Notes: a model not told the origin generated them from the sequence alone. A stretch of 64,000 nt of DNA from an uncultured Faecalibacterium sp. (GCA_934511465.1 CAKSWG010000003.1:48132-112131), one strand, 5' to 3'; shown: positions 24,279 through 33,441, counted from the stretch's first letter. Program-made: numbers and translations.

Positions 24279-25538
24279 TCACGGCATTTCCTGCTCAATT
24301 TGGGCCCCAAGTTGTGCCAGCATCTGCGTAAAACCGGCATATCCACGGCGGATGTGACCCGTCTGCGTGATGCGGCTCCGGCCCTTTGCAGCCAGTGCCG
24401 CCACCGCCAGTGCGGCCCCGCCCCGCAGGTCCGGCGCGGCGGCTTTGGCCCCCAGCAGCTGCCGCACGGGGCGGATGTGCAGCGTGCGGCCCTGCACCTG
24501 CACATCGCCCCCAAGGGCCGCAAAACCCTCGGCACAGGCGAACCGGCGCTCAAACACCACATCCTCGATGCTGCTGCCGCTTTGTGCCGTGAGCATGGCC
24601 GCAGCCAGCAGCGGTGCCGCGTCCGTTGCCAAAGCCGGATACACCCCCGTGAACACCCGGCCCGCGCCGTGCAGTGCATTCTGCCGGGTAATTGCGGCAC
24701 CTTCCGGCCCGGTTTCCACAGTGCAGCCCATTTGTGCCAGAATTTCCAGCAGCGGCGCGCAGGTGTCCGGGGCAAAACCGGTCAGTTCCACCCTGCCGCC
24801 CGCCGCCGCACAGGCACAGGCAAGGGTGGATGCCACGATGCGGTCCGCCATGGGCTCAAAGCTGCTGCCATACAGCACCCGGCGTCCCTGCACCCGGATG
24901 GTGCTGCTGCCTGCGCCTTGCACACAGCCGCCGCAGCGGTTCACAAATGCCGCCAGATCGCTGATCTCCGGCTCCCGTGCAGCGCCGCGCAGCACCGTCT
25001 CGCCCTGCGCGCAGGCAGCCGCCAGCAGCAGCGTTTCGGTGGCGCCCACGCTGGGGAAGCCAAGGGTGATATCCGCGCCGTGCAGCCCCGCCGGTGCCGT
25101 CAGGATCAGCCGTGTGCCCTCCTCGCGGCAGTGCACGCCCATCTGCGCAAGGCCCCAAAGATGCAGATCCACCGGCCTTGCGCCAATGCGGCACCCGCCG
25201 GGCAGCACCGTTTCCACCCGGCCAAGCCGCGCCAGCAGCGGCGCACAGAACAAAATGGACGCCCGCATCTTTTCCGCCGCCTGCGGCGCAAGGCGGCAGG
25301 TGCAGGGCGTGCCGTGCACCGTGATATCCCCGCCCTGCCAGCGGGCCGTGCACCCGGCACCCTGCAAAAGGGCAAGGCTGGTATCCACATCCGCAAGGTG
25401 CGGCACGTTCAGAAGCCGCACGGTGCCGCTGCACAGCAGCGACGCCGCCAGCAGCGGCAGCACACTGTTTTTGGCTGCAGGAATGCGCACGGTGCCGTTC
25501 AGCGGCACGCCACCCGTGATGATCAAGTCTCCACCCAT
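24279..25538 (-). CDS. murA: UDP-N-acetylglucosamine 1-carboxyvinyltransferase
   Basis: First committed enzyme of peptidoglycan precursor synthesis: transfers enolpyruvate to UDP-GlcNAc. 419 residues. Motifs: GGVPLNGTVRIPAAKNSVLPLLAA at the N-terminus; the loop LPGGCRIGARPVDLHLWGL with the catalytic Cys that fosfomycin targets; GFPSVGATETLLLAA; and FTGVYPALATDAAPLL. It lies in a ftsW-murA-ftsZ block. Its ribosome site (GGGGGC) is inside the 3' arm of the preceding terminator hairpin. Confidence 0.95.
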   Translation of the reverse strand: MGGDLIITGGVPLNGTVRIPAAKNSVLPLLAASLLCSGTVRLLNVPHLADVDTSLALLQGAGCTARWQGGDITVHGTPCTCRLAPQAAEKMRASILFCAPLLARLGRVETVLPGGCRIGARPVDLHLWGLAQMGVHCREEGTRLILTAPAGLHGADITLGFPSVGATETLLLAAACAQGETVLRGAAREPEISDLAAFVNRCGGCVQGAGSSTIRVQGRRVLYGSSFEPMADRIVASTLACACAAAGGRVELTGFAPDTCAPLLEILAQMGCTVETGPEGAAITRQNALHGAGRVFTGVYPALATDAAPLLAAAMLTAQSGSSIEDVVFERRFACAEGFAALGGDVQVQGRTLHIRPVRQLLGAKAAAPDLRGGAALAVAALAAKGRSRITQTGHIRRGYAGFTQMLAQLGAQIEQEMP

Positions 25539-25540
25539 GC

Positions 25541-25594
25541 AAAAAGCCCCCGTTCCGCAAAAGATACCTCATGCTATGCGGAACGGGAGCGTTT
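25541..25594 (-). terminator. ftsW terminator that contains the murA ribosome-binding site
   Basis: 14-base arms GCCCCCGTTCCGCA (25546-25559) and TGCGGAACGGGAGC (25577-25590), one wobble on the minus strand, followed by CTTTTTG and 2 bases later the murA ATG. The G-rich 3' arm is the only ribosome site available to murA. Confidence 0.75.
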
Positions 25595-25691
25595 TGTTTA
25601 TCGGCGTGCAAAGCGGCACGGTCGTTTGTCCGGTCATTTGTGGGGTGCCGTGTGTCGGAAGCGGGCGTTTTGCCGCGCGGAACGACCGGTT

Positions 25692-26831
25692 TTATGTCTC
25701 CCCGCGGGAAACAGACAGCACGATGCCCATTTCGCCCAGCAGCATCATCAGGCTGGTGCCGCCGGAGGAAAAGAACGGCAGGCTGATGCCGGTGTTGGGG
25801 ATGGTGTTGGTGACGACGGCCATGTTCAACACCGCCTGCAAGGCCACCTGCACCACAAAGCCCACCACCAGCAGCGCACCGAACCGGTCCGGCGCGTGCG
25901 CCGCCAGCGTGATGCCCCGCCACAGCAGCAGCGCAAACAGCAGGATCACTGCGCAGGCACCCACAAAGCCCAGTTCCTCGCACAGAATGGAAAAAATAAA
26001 ATCATTCTGCGGCTCCGGCACAAACAGGTGCTTCTGGCGGCTGTTGCCAAGGCCCAGACCGGCCGCACCGCCGCTGCCGATGGCGTACAGGCTCTGGATG
26101 GTCTGGTGGCCGTCGCCCAGCGGGTCTGCAAAAGGGTCCAGCCACGCGCTCAGGCGGCTGGCCGCGTAGGGCACAAGGTCCGGCATAATGACGATAGCAG
26201 CCCCAATGGCCGCAGCGCCGCCCACCCCCGCCAACACGAACCACTTGAGCCCGGTGCCGCCCACGAACATGAGCACCGCGCCGATGCCTAAGATCAGCAC
26301 CGTACCGGAAAGGTGGGGCTCCAGCAGCATGAGCACCGCCACCACACCCAGCACCAGCGCAAAGGGCACCACACCCACCGCAAAGCTGCCCATGCGGTCG
26401 TGGTTGAGTGAGATGATGTGTGCAAACACCAGCACCACTGCAAATTTGGCGATCTCGCTGGGCTGCAATGTGCCAAGGCCCGGCAGCACCAGCCAGCGCT
26501 TGCAGCCGTTGTACTCCGGCATAAACAGCACCGCCGCAAGCAGCAGCAGCGAGAGGGCCAGCAGCGGCCATGCCAGCTTATGGTAAATGTGGTAATCCAC
26601 CCGGCTTGCCACCCACATGGCGCCAATGCCCAGCGCCGCATACAACAGCTGCGGCCGCAGGTAAGCAAAGGCGTCGCCGCGCCGGTAAAGCGCCACCGCG
26701 CTGCTGGCGCTGCCCAGCATCACAAGGCCAAAGCCCACCAGCGTGAGCACCAGCACCAGAAAAGACAGATCCATGGCGGGCAGCGTGCGCAGCGGCAGGC
26801 TGCGCCGTGCGTGGGCCGCAGCTTTGTGCAT
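25692..26831 (-). CDS. ftsW: FtsW/RodA/SpoVE-type lipid II polymerase
   Basis: 379-residue SEDS glycosyltransferase with about ten membrane helices. Conserved: LGSASSAVALYRRGDAFAYLRPQ, YNGCKRWL, the block LQPSEIAKFAVVL, EPHLSGTVLI (catalytic Asp region diverged to EPHLSG), AIGSGGAAGLGLGNSRQKHLFVPEPQNDFIFSILCEELG, and NTIPNTGISLPFFSSGGTSLMMLLGEMG. SEDS proteins act with a class B PBP, and one is encoded divergently 103 bases away. The start ATG 26831 has GGAGG 8 bases upstream; GTG 26840 and ATG 26837 are too close to it. Confidence 0.92.
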   Translation of the reverse strand: MHKAAAHARRSLPLRTLPAMDLSFLVLVLTLVGFGLVMLGSASSAVALYRRGDAFAYLRPQLLYAALGIGAMWVASRVDYHIYHKLAWPLLALSLLLLAAVLFMPEYNGCKRWLVLPGLGTLQPSEIAKFAVVLVFAHIISLNHDRMGSFAVGVVPFALVLGVVAVLMLLEPHLSGTVLILGIGAVLMFVGGTGLKWFVLAGVGGAAAIGAAIVIMPDLVPYAASRLSAWLDPFADPLGDGHQTIQSLYAIGSGGAAGLGLGNSRQKHLFVPEPQNDFIFSILCEELGFVGACAVILLFALLLWRGITLAAHAPDRFGALLVVGFVVQVALQAVLNMAVVTNTIPNTGISLPFFSSGGTSLMMLLGEMGIVLSVSRGET

Positions 26832-26934
26832 CCGCATCACCTCCGTTCCCTTATTGTACGCGGCGGCGTGGCCGGTTAGTCATAGGCCCGGCCCTCAGAC
26901 GCATACATTGGCTTGGAAAGAGAGGTGCCCGCCC

Positions 26935-28824
26935 ATGCCAAAACCGGAGCCAAGGCCCCTGCGCACGCTGCCGGAACGGGCGTTCCGTGCCCGGGCGCGG
27001 CTGGTGGCGGCACTGATGTGCTGCGTCTGCTTTGCCGGGCTTGCCGCGCGGCTGGCATATCTGCAATTGTTTACGGGCAGCTGGTACACCAGCCGTGCGC
27101 TGGGCCAGCAATTGCGTGACACCGTGGTACCTGCGGACCGGGGCCGCATCTACAGCGCCGACGGCGTACTGCTGGCGGCCAACAGCAGCTGCTGGACCCT
27201 GCGGGCTTCCCCGCGTGAGATGCCCGCCGACAAGCTGCAACTGGCCGCAAAGGGCCTTGCGGAGATTCTGGAGCTGGACGAAGGCAGACTGCTGGAAAAA
27301 TTCAGTGACCGTGCCTCCAACGACTGCCTGCTGCGCTACCGTGTGGAGCGCGGCACCGCCGACGCCGTGCGGGACTTTTGTGAAGCAAACGGCATCACCG
27401 GCATCCGCATCAATCAGGACTCCAAGCGCTGGTATCCGCAGGGAGAGTTTCTGGCGTCCGTTCTGGGTTTTACCAATGTGGACAACACCGGTGTGAGCGG
27501 GCTGGAACTGAAGTATAACGAGGTGCTCACCGGGCAGAACGGCGTGGTGCTGACCGCCGTCAACGCGTGGGGCTACACACTGGAACAGAGCTACGAGACC
27601 GAGCGGGTGCCGCTGGAAGGCAGCAGCCTACGGCTGACCATTGACGCCAACATCCAGCATTACCTCGAAAATGCATTGGATTACGCCGTCAAAGAGCATC
27701 ACGTGGCAGCGCGGGCCGTGGGCATCGTGATGGATGTGAACACCGGGGCCGTGCTGGCCATGTCCACCACGCCCACCTACGATCCCAACCAACCCCGCAT
27801 CATTTACGACGCCGCCGCACGCAGTGCTGTGGACGCCCTGACCGGTGACGAGCGCGCTGCCGCATTGCAGCTGGCCCAGCAGACCCAGTGGCGCAACAAG
27901 GCCGTGAGCGACCTGTACGAGCCGGGCAGCGTGTTCAAGCTGATCACCTGCGCCGCCGCGCTGGACACCGGTGCCGTGAGCAAAAACTCCACCTTTTACT
28001 GTGGCGAGTCCATCTCGGTGGCGGGCACGCGGTTCCACTGCGCCAACCACAAGCGCCACGGCAGCCAGACCGTGACGCAGGCACTGGAAAACTCCTGCAA
28101 CCAGAGCTTCATCCAGATCGGTGCGCGGCTTGGCAAGGAAGCCTTCTGCGATTACTTTGCCGCCTTCGGCCTATGCGCACCTACCGGCATCGACCTGCCC
28201 GCAGAGCCCAAAAAGAGCCTGTACTACACCGCCGACCGCATGGGCCCGGTGGAGCTGGCATCCTGCGCGTTCGGCCAGAGCAGCAAGATCTCCTACATGG
28301 AAATGGCCACAGCCGTGTGTGCCGTGGTGAACGGCGGCAAGCTGATGCAGCCTTACCTCGTAAGCGATATCCTGAACCCGGACGGCAGCATTTTGCAGCA
28401 CACCCAGCCGGTGTGCAAACGGCAGGTGATCAAGGCCGACACCTCCGCCACAATGCGCGAGATGATGGAAGCCGTGGTGCTTTACGGCGGCGGACGCAAC
28501 GCCCAGATCAGGGGCTACCGGGTGGGCGGAAAAAGCGGCACCAGCCAGAAGTTGGACAGCGCCGACGAAAAAGCCCGCATCGCCAGCTTTGTGGCTGCGG
28601 CCCCCATCGACGACCCGCAGTTTTTGTGTCTGGTCTGCTTGGATGAGCCCCACAGCTGGACCACCGCCGGCGGCAGCCTTTCGGCCCCGGTGTGTGCCGA
28701 GGTGCTGGAACAAACGCTGGTGTACAAGGGCATCCCCCGCGCTGCCGCACCGGAAGCGGACGCCGATTCCGCCCAGACCGCCGCAGAGCTGCCTGCGGAC
28801 GGAGACAGCTTTGACGGGGCGTGA
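26935..28824 (+). CDS. Class B penicillin-binding protein (FtsI/SpoVD type)
   Basis: 629-residue transpeptidase with a short cytoplasmic Arg-rich N-terminus, one membrane helix (LVAALMCCVCFAGLAARLAYL), a PBP dimer domain (VVPADRGRIYSADGVLLAAN) and a transpeptidase domain. Catalytic motifs: S-x-x-K in EPGSVFKLIT, S-x-N in ENSCNQSF and KSG in VGGKSGTSQK (the usual KTG has Ser). An Ala/Asp-rich tail with no PASTA repeats follows. It cross-links septal or lateral wall together with the divergent FtsW. Confidence 0.92.
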   Translation: MPKPEPRPLRTLPERAFRARARLVAALMCCVCFAGLAARLAYLQLFTGSWYTSRALGQQLRDTVVPADRGRIYSADGVLLAANSSCWTLRASPREMPADKLQLAAKGLAEILELDEGRLLEKFSDRASNDCLLRYRVERGTADAVRDFCEANGITGIRINQDSKRWYPQGEFLASVLGFTNVDNTGVSGLELKYNEVLTGQNGVVLTAVNAWGYTLEQSYETERVPLEGSSLRLTIDANIQHYLENALDYAVKEHHVAARAVGIVMDVNTGAVLAMSTTPTYDPNQPRIIYDAAARSAVDALTGDERAAALQLAQQTQWRNKAVSDLYEPGSVFKLITCAAALDTGAVSKNSTFYCGESISVAGTRFHCANHKRHGSQTVTQALENSCNQSFIQIGARLGKEAFCDYFAAFGLCAPTGIDLPAEPKKSLYYTADRMGPVELASCAFGQSSKISYMEMATAVCAVVNGGKLMQPYLVSDILNPDGSILQHTQPVCKRQVIKADTSATMREMMEAVVLYGGGRNAQIRGYRVGGKSGTSQKLDSADEKARIASFVAAAPIDDPQFLCLVCLDEPHSWTTAGGSLSAPVCAEVLEQTLVYKGIPRAAAPEADADSAQTAAELPADGDSFDGA

Positions 28825-28848
28825 ACGGGCAGCAAGCTTGCTAAAGTA

Positions 28849-28885
28849 AAAAAGCCGTCGCACATACTCTGTGCAACGGCTTTTC
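28849..28885. terminator. Bidirectional terminator, PBP / xpt
   Basis: AAAAGCCGTcGCACA and TGTGCaACGGCTTTT pair around a 5-base loop; both strands end in T-runs. Confidence 0.85.
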
Positions 28886-28898
28886 AAATGTTTGCTCT

Positions 28899-29492
28899 TT
28901 AATTCTGGTGCGGCTGGTCGCGGAAGACGATCTCGCCGGTCTCACTGTTCATGGAGTCCACGATGGCAAGGCTTTCCAGCTGGATGCCCTTGCTGCGGAT
29001 CAGCTCGCCGCCCTGCTGGAAGCCCTTTTCCACGGCGATGCCAATGCCTTCCACGGTGGCACCGGCTTCCTTGGCCAGATCCAGCAGGCCCATCAGGGCG
29101 CAGCCATTGGCCAGAAAATCGTCAATGATCAGCACGTGGTCTTCCGGCGTGAGGAACTTTTTGGAGACGATCACGTTGTAGATCTTTTTGTGGGTGAAGG
29201 ACTGGATCTTGGTCTCGTAGTTGTCGTAGTCCAGATTGATGCTCATGGACTTTTTGGCAAACACCACCGGCACGTTGAACTCGCTGGCCACAACGGCTGC
29301 AATGCCGATGCCGCTGGCCTCGATGGTGAGCACCTTGTTGATGGGCTTACCTGCAAACAGGCGCTTCCACTCCTTTGCCATCTCGCGGAACAGCGGGATG
29401 TCCATCTGGTGGTTGATAAAACTGTCCACCTTCAGCACATTGCCCTCGCGCACGATACCATCTTTGCGGATACGATCTTCCAGCATCTTCAT
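28899..29492 (-). CDS. xpt: Xanthine phosphoribosyltransferase
   Basis: Salvages xanthine with PRPP to XMP. 197 residues, typical of Firmicute Xpt. Motifs: [38 protein letters not shown] and the PRPP loop [12 protein letters not shown]. It is monocistronic with a clear own promoter; the leader shows no obvious purine-riboswitch core. GGAGGA lies about 11 bases before ATG. Confidence 0.95.
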   Translation of the reverse strand: MKMLEDRIRKDGIVREGNVLKVDSFINHQMDIPLFREMAKEWKRLFAGKPINKVLTIEASGIGIAAVVASEFNVPVVFAKKSMSINLDYDNYETKIQSFTHKKIYNVIVSKKFLTPEDHVLIIDDFLANGCALMGLLDLAKEAGATVEGIGIAVEKGFQQGGELIRSKGIQLESLAIVDSMNSETGEIVFRDQPHQN

Positions 29493-29567
29493 AACGAACC
29501 AGTTCCTCCAACCTTATTTTCCATGTCCGTGCACTTTGCGGCACACACTTTTCTTTTTATTTCACCT

Positions 29568-29596
29568 AGTATACCGGATGCATCCCACTTTGGCAA
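29568..29596 (-). promoter_or_regulatory. Promoter of xpt
   Basis: Minus strand TTGCCA (29596-29591), 17 bases, TATACT (29573-29568). The rest of the 333-base divergent gap (29493-29825) is AT-rich and holds only this and the patatin promoter. Confidence 0.75.
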
Positions 29597-29733
29597 GAGG
29601 CTTTCTTGCCAAAAACAGCAAAAAAAGATATGGAGATTTCAAGCTTTTATTTCAAAAGTATTACTCTGCCGGCGCTCTGTTCAAATATGCCGAAACTTCC
29701 GCTCCGCCTGCCGCAAAATTAGGAGCTTTCAGC

Positions 29734-29762
29734 CCTTGTGCTTTTCATAAATCCGTGTATAC
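29734..29762 (+). promoter_or_regulatory. Promoter of the patatin-like gene
   Basis: TTGTGC and TATACT separated by about 16 bases, some 64 bases before the start codon. Confidence 0.5.
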
Positions 29763-29825
29763 TGTAGTTAATAGAAAGGTGTATCCGGTCTCTGTGCGCC
29801 GGCATCTGCGAGAGGGAGAGCGTGT

Positions 29826-30695
29826 ATGAAAACGGGTCTTGTGCTGGAAGGCGGTGCCATGCGCGGCATGTTTACCGCCGGTGTTCTGGATGTGCTCATG
29901 GAGCATGGCATCGTGCTGGACGGTGTCATTGGCGTTTCGGCCGGTGCGGTGTTTGGCTGCAACTATAAGTCCCACCAGATCGGCCGCGTGATCCGCTACA
30001 ACACCCAGTATTGCAGCGACAAGCGCTACGCCAGCTTTGGCAACCTGCTGCGTACCGGCAATCTGTACAGCGAGCAGTTCTGCTACCACACTGTGCCGGA
30101 AAGGCTGGATGTGTTTGATGCAGCGGCATTTGCCGCAGACCCCATGGACTTTTTTGTGGTGTGCACCGATGTGCGCACCGGCGATCCCATCTACCACAAG
30201 TGCCGCACCGGCGACACCGAGGACATCCAGTGGATGCAGGCTTCGGCATCCATGCCGCTGGCCGCCAAAATCGTAAAGATCGGCCACTACCAGCTTCTGG
30301 ACGGCGGCGTGGCCGATTCCATCCCGGTGCGTTTTTTTGAGTCCATCGGCTACAAGCGCAACCTCATCGTGCTGACCCAGCCCAAGGGCTTTGTAAAAAA
30401 GAAGAACAAGATGCTGCCTGCCATCCGGGCGCGCTACCTGCGCTACCCTGCCTTTGTGGAGGCCGTTGCCGACCGCCATGAGCGCTACAACGAAACGCTG
30501 GACCACATTGCCATGCTGGAGCAGACCGGTCAGGCCTACGTGATCCGCCCGCCTATCCCGCTGGAGATCGGCTCCATGGAGCGCGACCCCGTCCAGCTGC
30601 GCCGCGTTTACGAGACAGGCCGTGCCGTGGCGGAGATCCAAGCGGACAAGATCGCCGCCTTTGTGAACGAAGCAAAGGCAGCGGCGGAAGAATAA
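29826..30695 (+). CDS. Patatin-like phospholipase
   Basis: 289-residue patatin-fold acyl hydrolase, cytosolic (no signal). Catalytic elements: oxyanion loop LVLEGGAMRGMFTAGVLD, nucleophile GVSAG (Ser about 39) and Asp in LLDGGVADSIP. The length and C-terminal FVEAVADRHERYNETLD match the RssA/YjjU-like bacterial branch. It is likely to act on phospholipid or other acyl esters; the true substrate is unknown. GAGGGAGAG precedes ATG. Single gene with its own promoter and terminator. Confidence 0.9.
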   Translation: MKTGLVLEGGAMRGMFTAGVLDVLMEHGIVLDGVIGVSAGAVFGCNYKSHQIGRVIRYNTQYCSDKRYASFGNLLRTGNLYSEQFCYHTVPERLDVFDAAAFAADPMDFFVVCTDVRTGDPIYHKCRTGDTEDIQWMQASASMPLAAKIVKIGHYQLLDGGVADSIPVRFFESIGYKRNLIVLTQPKGFVKKKNKMLPAIRARYLRYPAFVEAVADRHERYNETLDHIAMLEQTGQAYVIRPPIPLEIGSMERDPVQLRRVYETGRAVAEIQADKIAAFVNEAKAAAEE

Positions 30696-30704
30696 AAAAC
30701 ATAG

Positions 30705-30749
30705 GGGCTGTTGCATTTTCGGCTAAAACGATGTGCAACAGCCCTTTTT
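30705..30749. terminator. Terminator after the patatin-like gene
   Basis: GGGCTGTTGCA (30705-30715) pairs with TGCAACAGCCC (30734-30744), then TTTTT. Convergent with the SseB-like gene. Confidence 0.85.
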
Positions 30750-30756
30750 CTGTGTT

Positions 30757-31170
30757 TTATTCACCCTTGATGATGTGGATCAGAGTCTTGTCCAGCTGGA
30801 GGGTGCGGTGCCATGGGTTCAGGATCACACCACGGATCTGCGGTGCCGCGAGCGCCGTATCCAGCAGCCTTGCAATGTCCACAAGAAAGGCGGACTGCAC
30901 CTGTTCCGGGCCCTTTGCCTGCTCTTCAAAGCTGGTAAAGGCGTACCACCACGCCGCACCGTCGGCGGTGTGCACCACGCGGGGCTGCATCTGGCCGCTG
31001 CCCAGTTCCGGCTCCACCGCGGCCACAAGCCGGCCCTGCTCTTTCATGCGGCGGCGCAGCACCGTCAGGGTGTGCGCAAGCTGCTCCTGAGTAGCTTGCT
31101 GCTGCAAGGCCGCAATGGCCTGCTCGATCTTTTCGTTGCCCACAAGGCCCTCGTCTTTTGGCTGGTTCAC
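30757..31170 (-). CDS. SseB-family protein
   Basis: 137 residues with one SseB N-terminal domain: AIAALQQQATQEQLAHTLTVLRRR, WYAFTSFEEQAKGPE, FLVDIARLLDTAL, GVILNPWHRTLQLDKTLIHII. SseB-like domains are common accessory modules of unknown biochemical role. The gene starts 13 bases after the flavin-nucleotide-binding-like gene and is probably co-transcribed with it. Confidence 0.75.
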   Translation of the reverse strand: MNQPKDEGLVGNEKIEQAIAALQQQATQEQLAHTLTVLRRRMKEQGRLVAAVEPELGSGQMQPRVVHTADGAAWWYAFTSFEEQAKGPEQVQSAFLVDIARLLDTALAAPQIRGVILNPWHRTLQLDKTLIHIIKGE

Positions 31171-31183
31171 CGGGCTGCCTCCC

Positions 31184-31660
31184 TTACTTTTCCTGAATTT
31201 GTTTGCCGGTCAGGTGTTCAATGGTCAGCTCGTACAGCTGCACGGCCTTGATCGCCTTGGCGATCTCTGCCTCCACTTCCTCCCTGCCGGGGTAATACTT
31301 CATGCCAAGCTCCCGCACATGGGTCTCGGTGAGGGCAGCGTCCTCGATGAGACGGCAGCGGCCAAACACCACGGTGCTCTGCACATAGGGTGCCCAGTCG
31401 CCAGGTTCAAAGTGCTCGTTGCCGTACACCGTAAAACACACTTTGTCGTTCTTTTTCAGGGCATCCACCTTCTGGCCGGCCTTTGCGCCGTGGAACCAGA
31501 TCTTGCCCTGCTCCTGATTGTAATAGTAGTTTACCGGAATGGCAAACGGGTACCCGTCGTCACCGTTCACGGCCAGCACGCCGCGGCGGGACTGGCGCAG
31601 CAGGTGCTTTGCCGCCTCGTCCGAAATGGCCCGTCCGGTTCTGCGCATGGGTCTGAACAT
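31184..31660 (-). CDS. Pyridoxamine 5'-phosphate oxidase-like (NimA-type) flavoprotein
   Basis: 158-residue split-barrel protein: RPMRRTGRAISDEAAKHLLRQSRRGVLAVNGDDGYPFAIPVNYYY, KIWFHGAKAGQKVDALKKNDKVCFTVYG, YVQSTVVFGRCRLIED. This matches the NimA/Pyridox_ox_2 family, which binds flavin (or heme) and includes 5-nitroimidazole reductases. Resistance to nitroimidazoles cannot be inferred from sequence alone. First gene of a two-gene unit with the SseB-like protein. Confidence 0.85.
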   Translation of the reverse strand: MFRPMRRTGRAISDEAAKHLLRQSRRGVLAVNGDDGYPFAIPVNYYYNQEQGKIWFHGAKAGQKVDALKKNDKVCFTVYGNEHFEPGDWAPYVQSTVVFGRCRLIEDAALTETHVRELGMKYYPGREEVEAEIAKAIKAVQLYELTIEHLTGKQIQEK

Positions 31661-31732
31661 CTTTGTTTCCCCTCCAAAATCGATAGGCTTCGCGTTTATT
31701 GCATCATATTCCGCCGCCGGAGAAAAGGCCGG

Positions 31733-32716
31733 TCATTGCTCGCCTTCAAACTTCATGCCCCAATCCATGCGGATGTCATACATCAGCCGGGTCAGCGCAA
31801 GGCTGTCCTGCGGCGTATACTGCGTGCTGGCGCTGCGGCCCTGCTTTGCGCAGGCAGAAGCTTCCCGTATCTCGTACTCAAAGCCATTGATGTCCACCGG
31901 GCATTGGATGGTCTCCGGCGCATGGCCCTCCGCTTCCAGCACCAAAGTCTCGGCGTGCTGGAAGTCCGGCAGAAAAATGCTGCCCTTTGTGCCCACGATG
32001 CGGGCATTGCGCTCCAGCTCCTGCCCGATGGTCTGCACGGATTCGGCCACGCAGCCGCCGGGGTAGGTCAGCCGCAGCTTGCTGTAATCATCGGTGCCGT
32101 ACTCGTTCCGGTGCAGCTCCAGTGTCTCCACTTTTTCCGGCTGCCGGCCGGTGACAAGGCGCAAAAAGCCCAGATTATAAATGCCGATGTCCAGCAGCGC
32201 GCCGCCGCCAAGGCCGGAGACGAACTTGCGCTCCCGCCGGGCACCGGTGGCCACAAAACCGTACTGGCAGGTGATGCGCTGCACTTCGCCAATGGTGCCC
32301 GCCGCCAGAATGGGCCGCAGCTTTGCATACAGCGGCAGCAGCCAGATCCAGAAGGCTTCCATCAAAAACAGGTGCTTTTCCGCCGCCATGCGGTACAGCT
32401 CCTGCGCCTGCTGCGGGTCAAGGGTAAAGGGCTTTTCGCACAGCACATGTTTGCCCTGCGCAAGACACAGCTTGCAGTTTGCGTAGTGCAGGGAGTTGGG
32501 CGTTGCAACATAGATGGCCTCCACCTCCGGGTCTGCGGCAAGGGCTTCGTAGGAGCCGTATGCGCGCGGGATGCCGTACTGCTGCGCAAACGCTTCGGCG
32601 CTTGCCATCTGCCGCGAGCCCACGGCCACAGCCGCTTCCCCTTCCGTCTGCATCTGCGCAAGCGTAGATGCAAACTTTCTGGCGATGGTGCCGGTGGCTA
32701 AAATTCCCCATTTCAT
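31733..32716 (-). CDS. Gfo/Idh/MocA family oxidoreductase
   Basis: 327-residue NAD(P)-dependent oxidoreductase. N-terminal Rossmann fold MKWGILATGTIARKFASTL, VAVGSR, then YVATPNSLHY and the family signature GKHVLCEKPFTLD with its catalytic Lys. The C-terminal substrate domain includes GALLDIGIYNLGFLRLVTG. Similar enzymes act on sugars or trans-dihydrodiols; substrate unknown. ATG 32716 is taken because GGGAGGA lies 7 bases upstream. No operon partner. Confidence 0.92.
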   Translation of the reverse strand: MKWGILATGTIARKFASTLAQMQTEGEAAVAVGSRQMASAEAFAQQYGIPRAYGSYEALAADPEVEAIYVATPNSLHYANCKLCLAQGKHVLCEKPFTLDPQQAQELYRMAAEKHLFLMEAFWIWLLPLYAKLRPILAAGTIGEVQRITCQYGFVATGARRERKFVSGLGGGALLDIGIYNLGFLRLVTGRQPEKVETLELHRNEYGTDDYSKLRLTYPGGCVAESVQTIGQELERNARIVGTKGSIFLPDFQHAETLVLEAEGHAPETIQCPVDINGFEYEIREASACAKQGRSASTQYTPQDSLALTRLMYDIRMDWGMKFEGEQ

Positions 32717-32787
32717 GGCGTTTCCTCCCAAATTGCTGTTTTATTCATCCTACCACATCCTGCCGCCGGGCGCAAGCATTTGCGGCA

Positions 32788-32925
32788 TTAACGGGTCAGC
32801 CGGTAAAAGGCGGCGTCTGCCTCCACCGGCGGGAAGAACATCATGTTCCGCGCATTCATGCAGATGCTGCCCAGCAGCCGGGTGACGGTGCGCACCGCTT
32901 CAAAGCAGCCCGCCAGAAAAAGGTG
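32788..32925 (-). other. 45-codon open frame directly behind the nitroreductase stop
   Basis: After the nitroreductase TAA the same frame stays open for 45 codons, HLFLAGCFEAVRTVTRLL..., ending ...ADAAFYRLTR then TAA. It could be a gene remnant, a separate small protein starting at an internal Met, or a stop-codon read-through tail. No ribosome site was found. Kept as an unassigned coding-like stretch. Confidence 0.3.
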
Positions 32926-33441
32926 TTACAAGTATGCCACCGTGTCCGCAAGCGGCTTGCGGGAGCCGTGGTTCGGCAGCGGGCCGGCACCCGGTGCGGC
33001 ATAGCCCAGATCCATGATCATGAGGATCTCTTCATTTTCCGGCAGGCCCAGCTCCTTGGCCAGCTGATCCGGATCAAAAAAGTTCACCCAGCAGCTGTCC
33101 ACGCCCGCATTGGCTGCGGCAAGGATCATGTGGGTGGCCACGATGGTGGCATCCTCCACGCCGGAGTCGCGCTTGCCGCCGGGATAGGTGAACACATGAT
33201 CGCGGTCAAAGGCCACCACAACACAGGTGGGTGCCTTGTAGCGGCAGGGCGTGGCCTTATCGATCTTGGCCAGCCCTTCCTCCGACCGGATCACATAGAT
33301 CTTCTGCTCCTGAAAATTTTTGGCGGTCGGTGCCACGCGGCCCGCTTCCAGAATTTCGGCCAGCTTTGCGGCATCCACCGGTTTGCCGGGGTCATAGTTT
33401 TTGCAGGAATAGCGCTGGTTGACAACTTGTGTAAATTCCAT
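32926..33441 (-). CDS. Nitroreductase family protein
   Basis: 171-residue FMN-dependent oxidoreductase of the small nitroreductase group. It begins MEFTQVVNQRYSCKNYDPGKPVDAAKLAEILEAGRVAPTAKNFQEQKIYVI, with the FMN-phosphate-binding Arg-Ser-x-x-x-Tyr pattern. Later GVDSCWVNFFDPDQLAKELGLPENEEILMIMDLGYAAPGAGPLPNHGSRKPL is the typical C-terminal block. Natural substrate unknown. ATG 33441 is supported by AGGAGGGA about 10 bases upstream. Confidence 0.9.
   Translation of the reverse strand: MEFTQVVNQRYSCKNYDPGKPVDAAKLAEILEAGRVAPTAKNFQEQKIYVIRSEEGLAKIDKATPCRYKAPTCVVVAFDRDHVFTYPGGKRDSGVEDATIVATHMILAAANAGVDSCWVNFFDPDQLAKELGLPENEEILMIMDLGYAAPGAGPLPNHGSRKPLADTVAYL

Noticed and set aside
29493..29600. 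Purine (guanine) riboswitch before xpt
   Set aside because: Leader is short, with no conserved loop-loop or junction sequence; only a promoter is seen.
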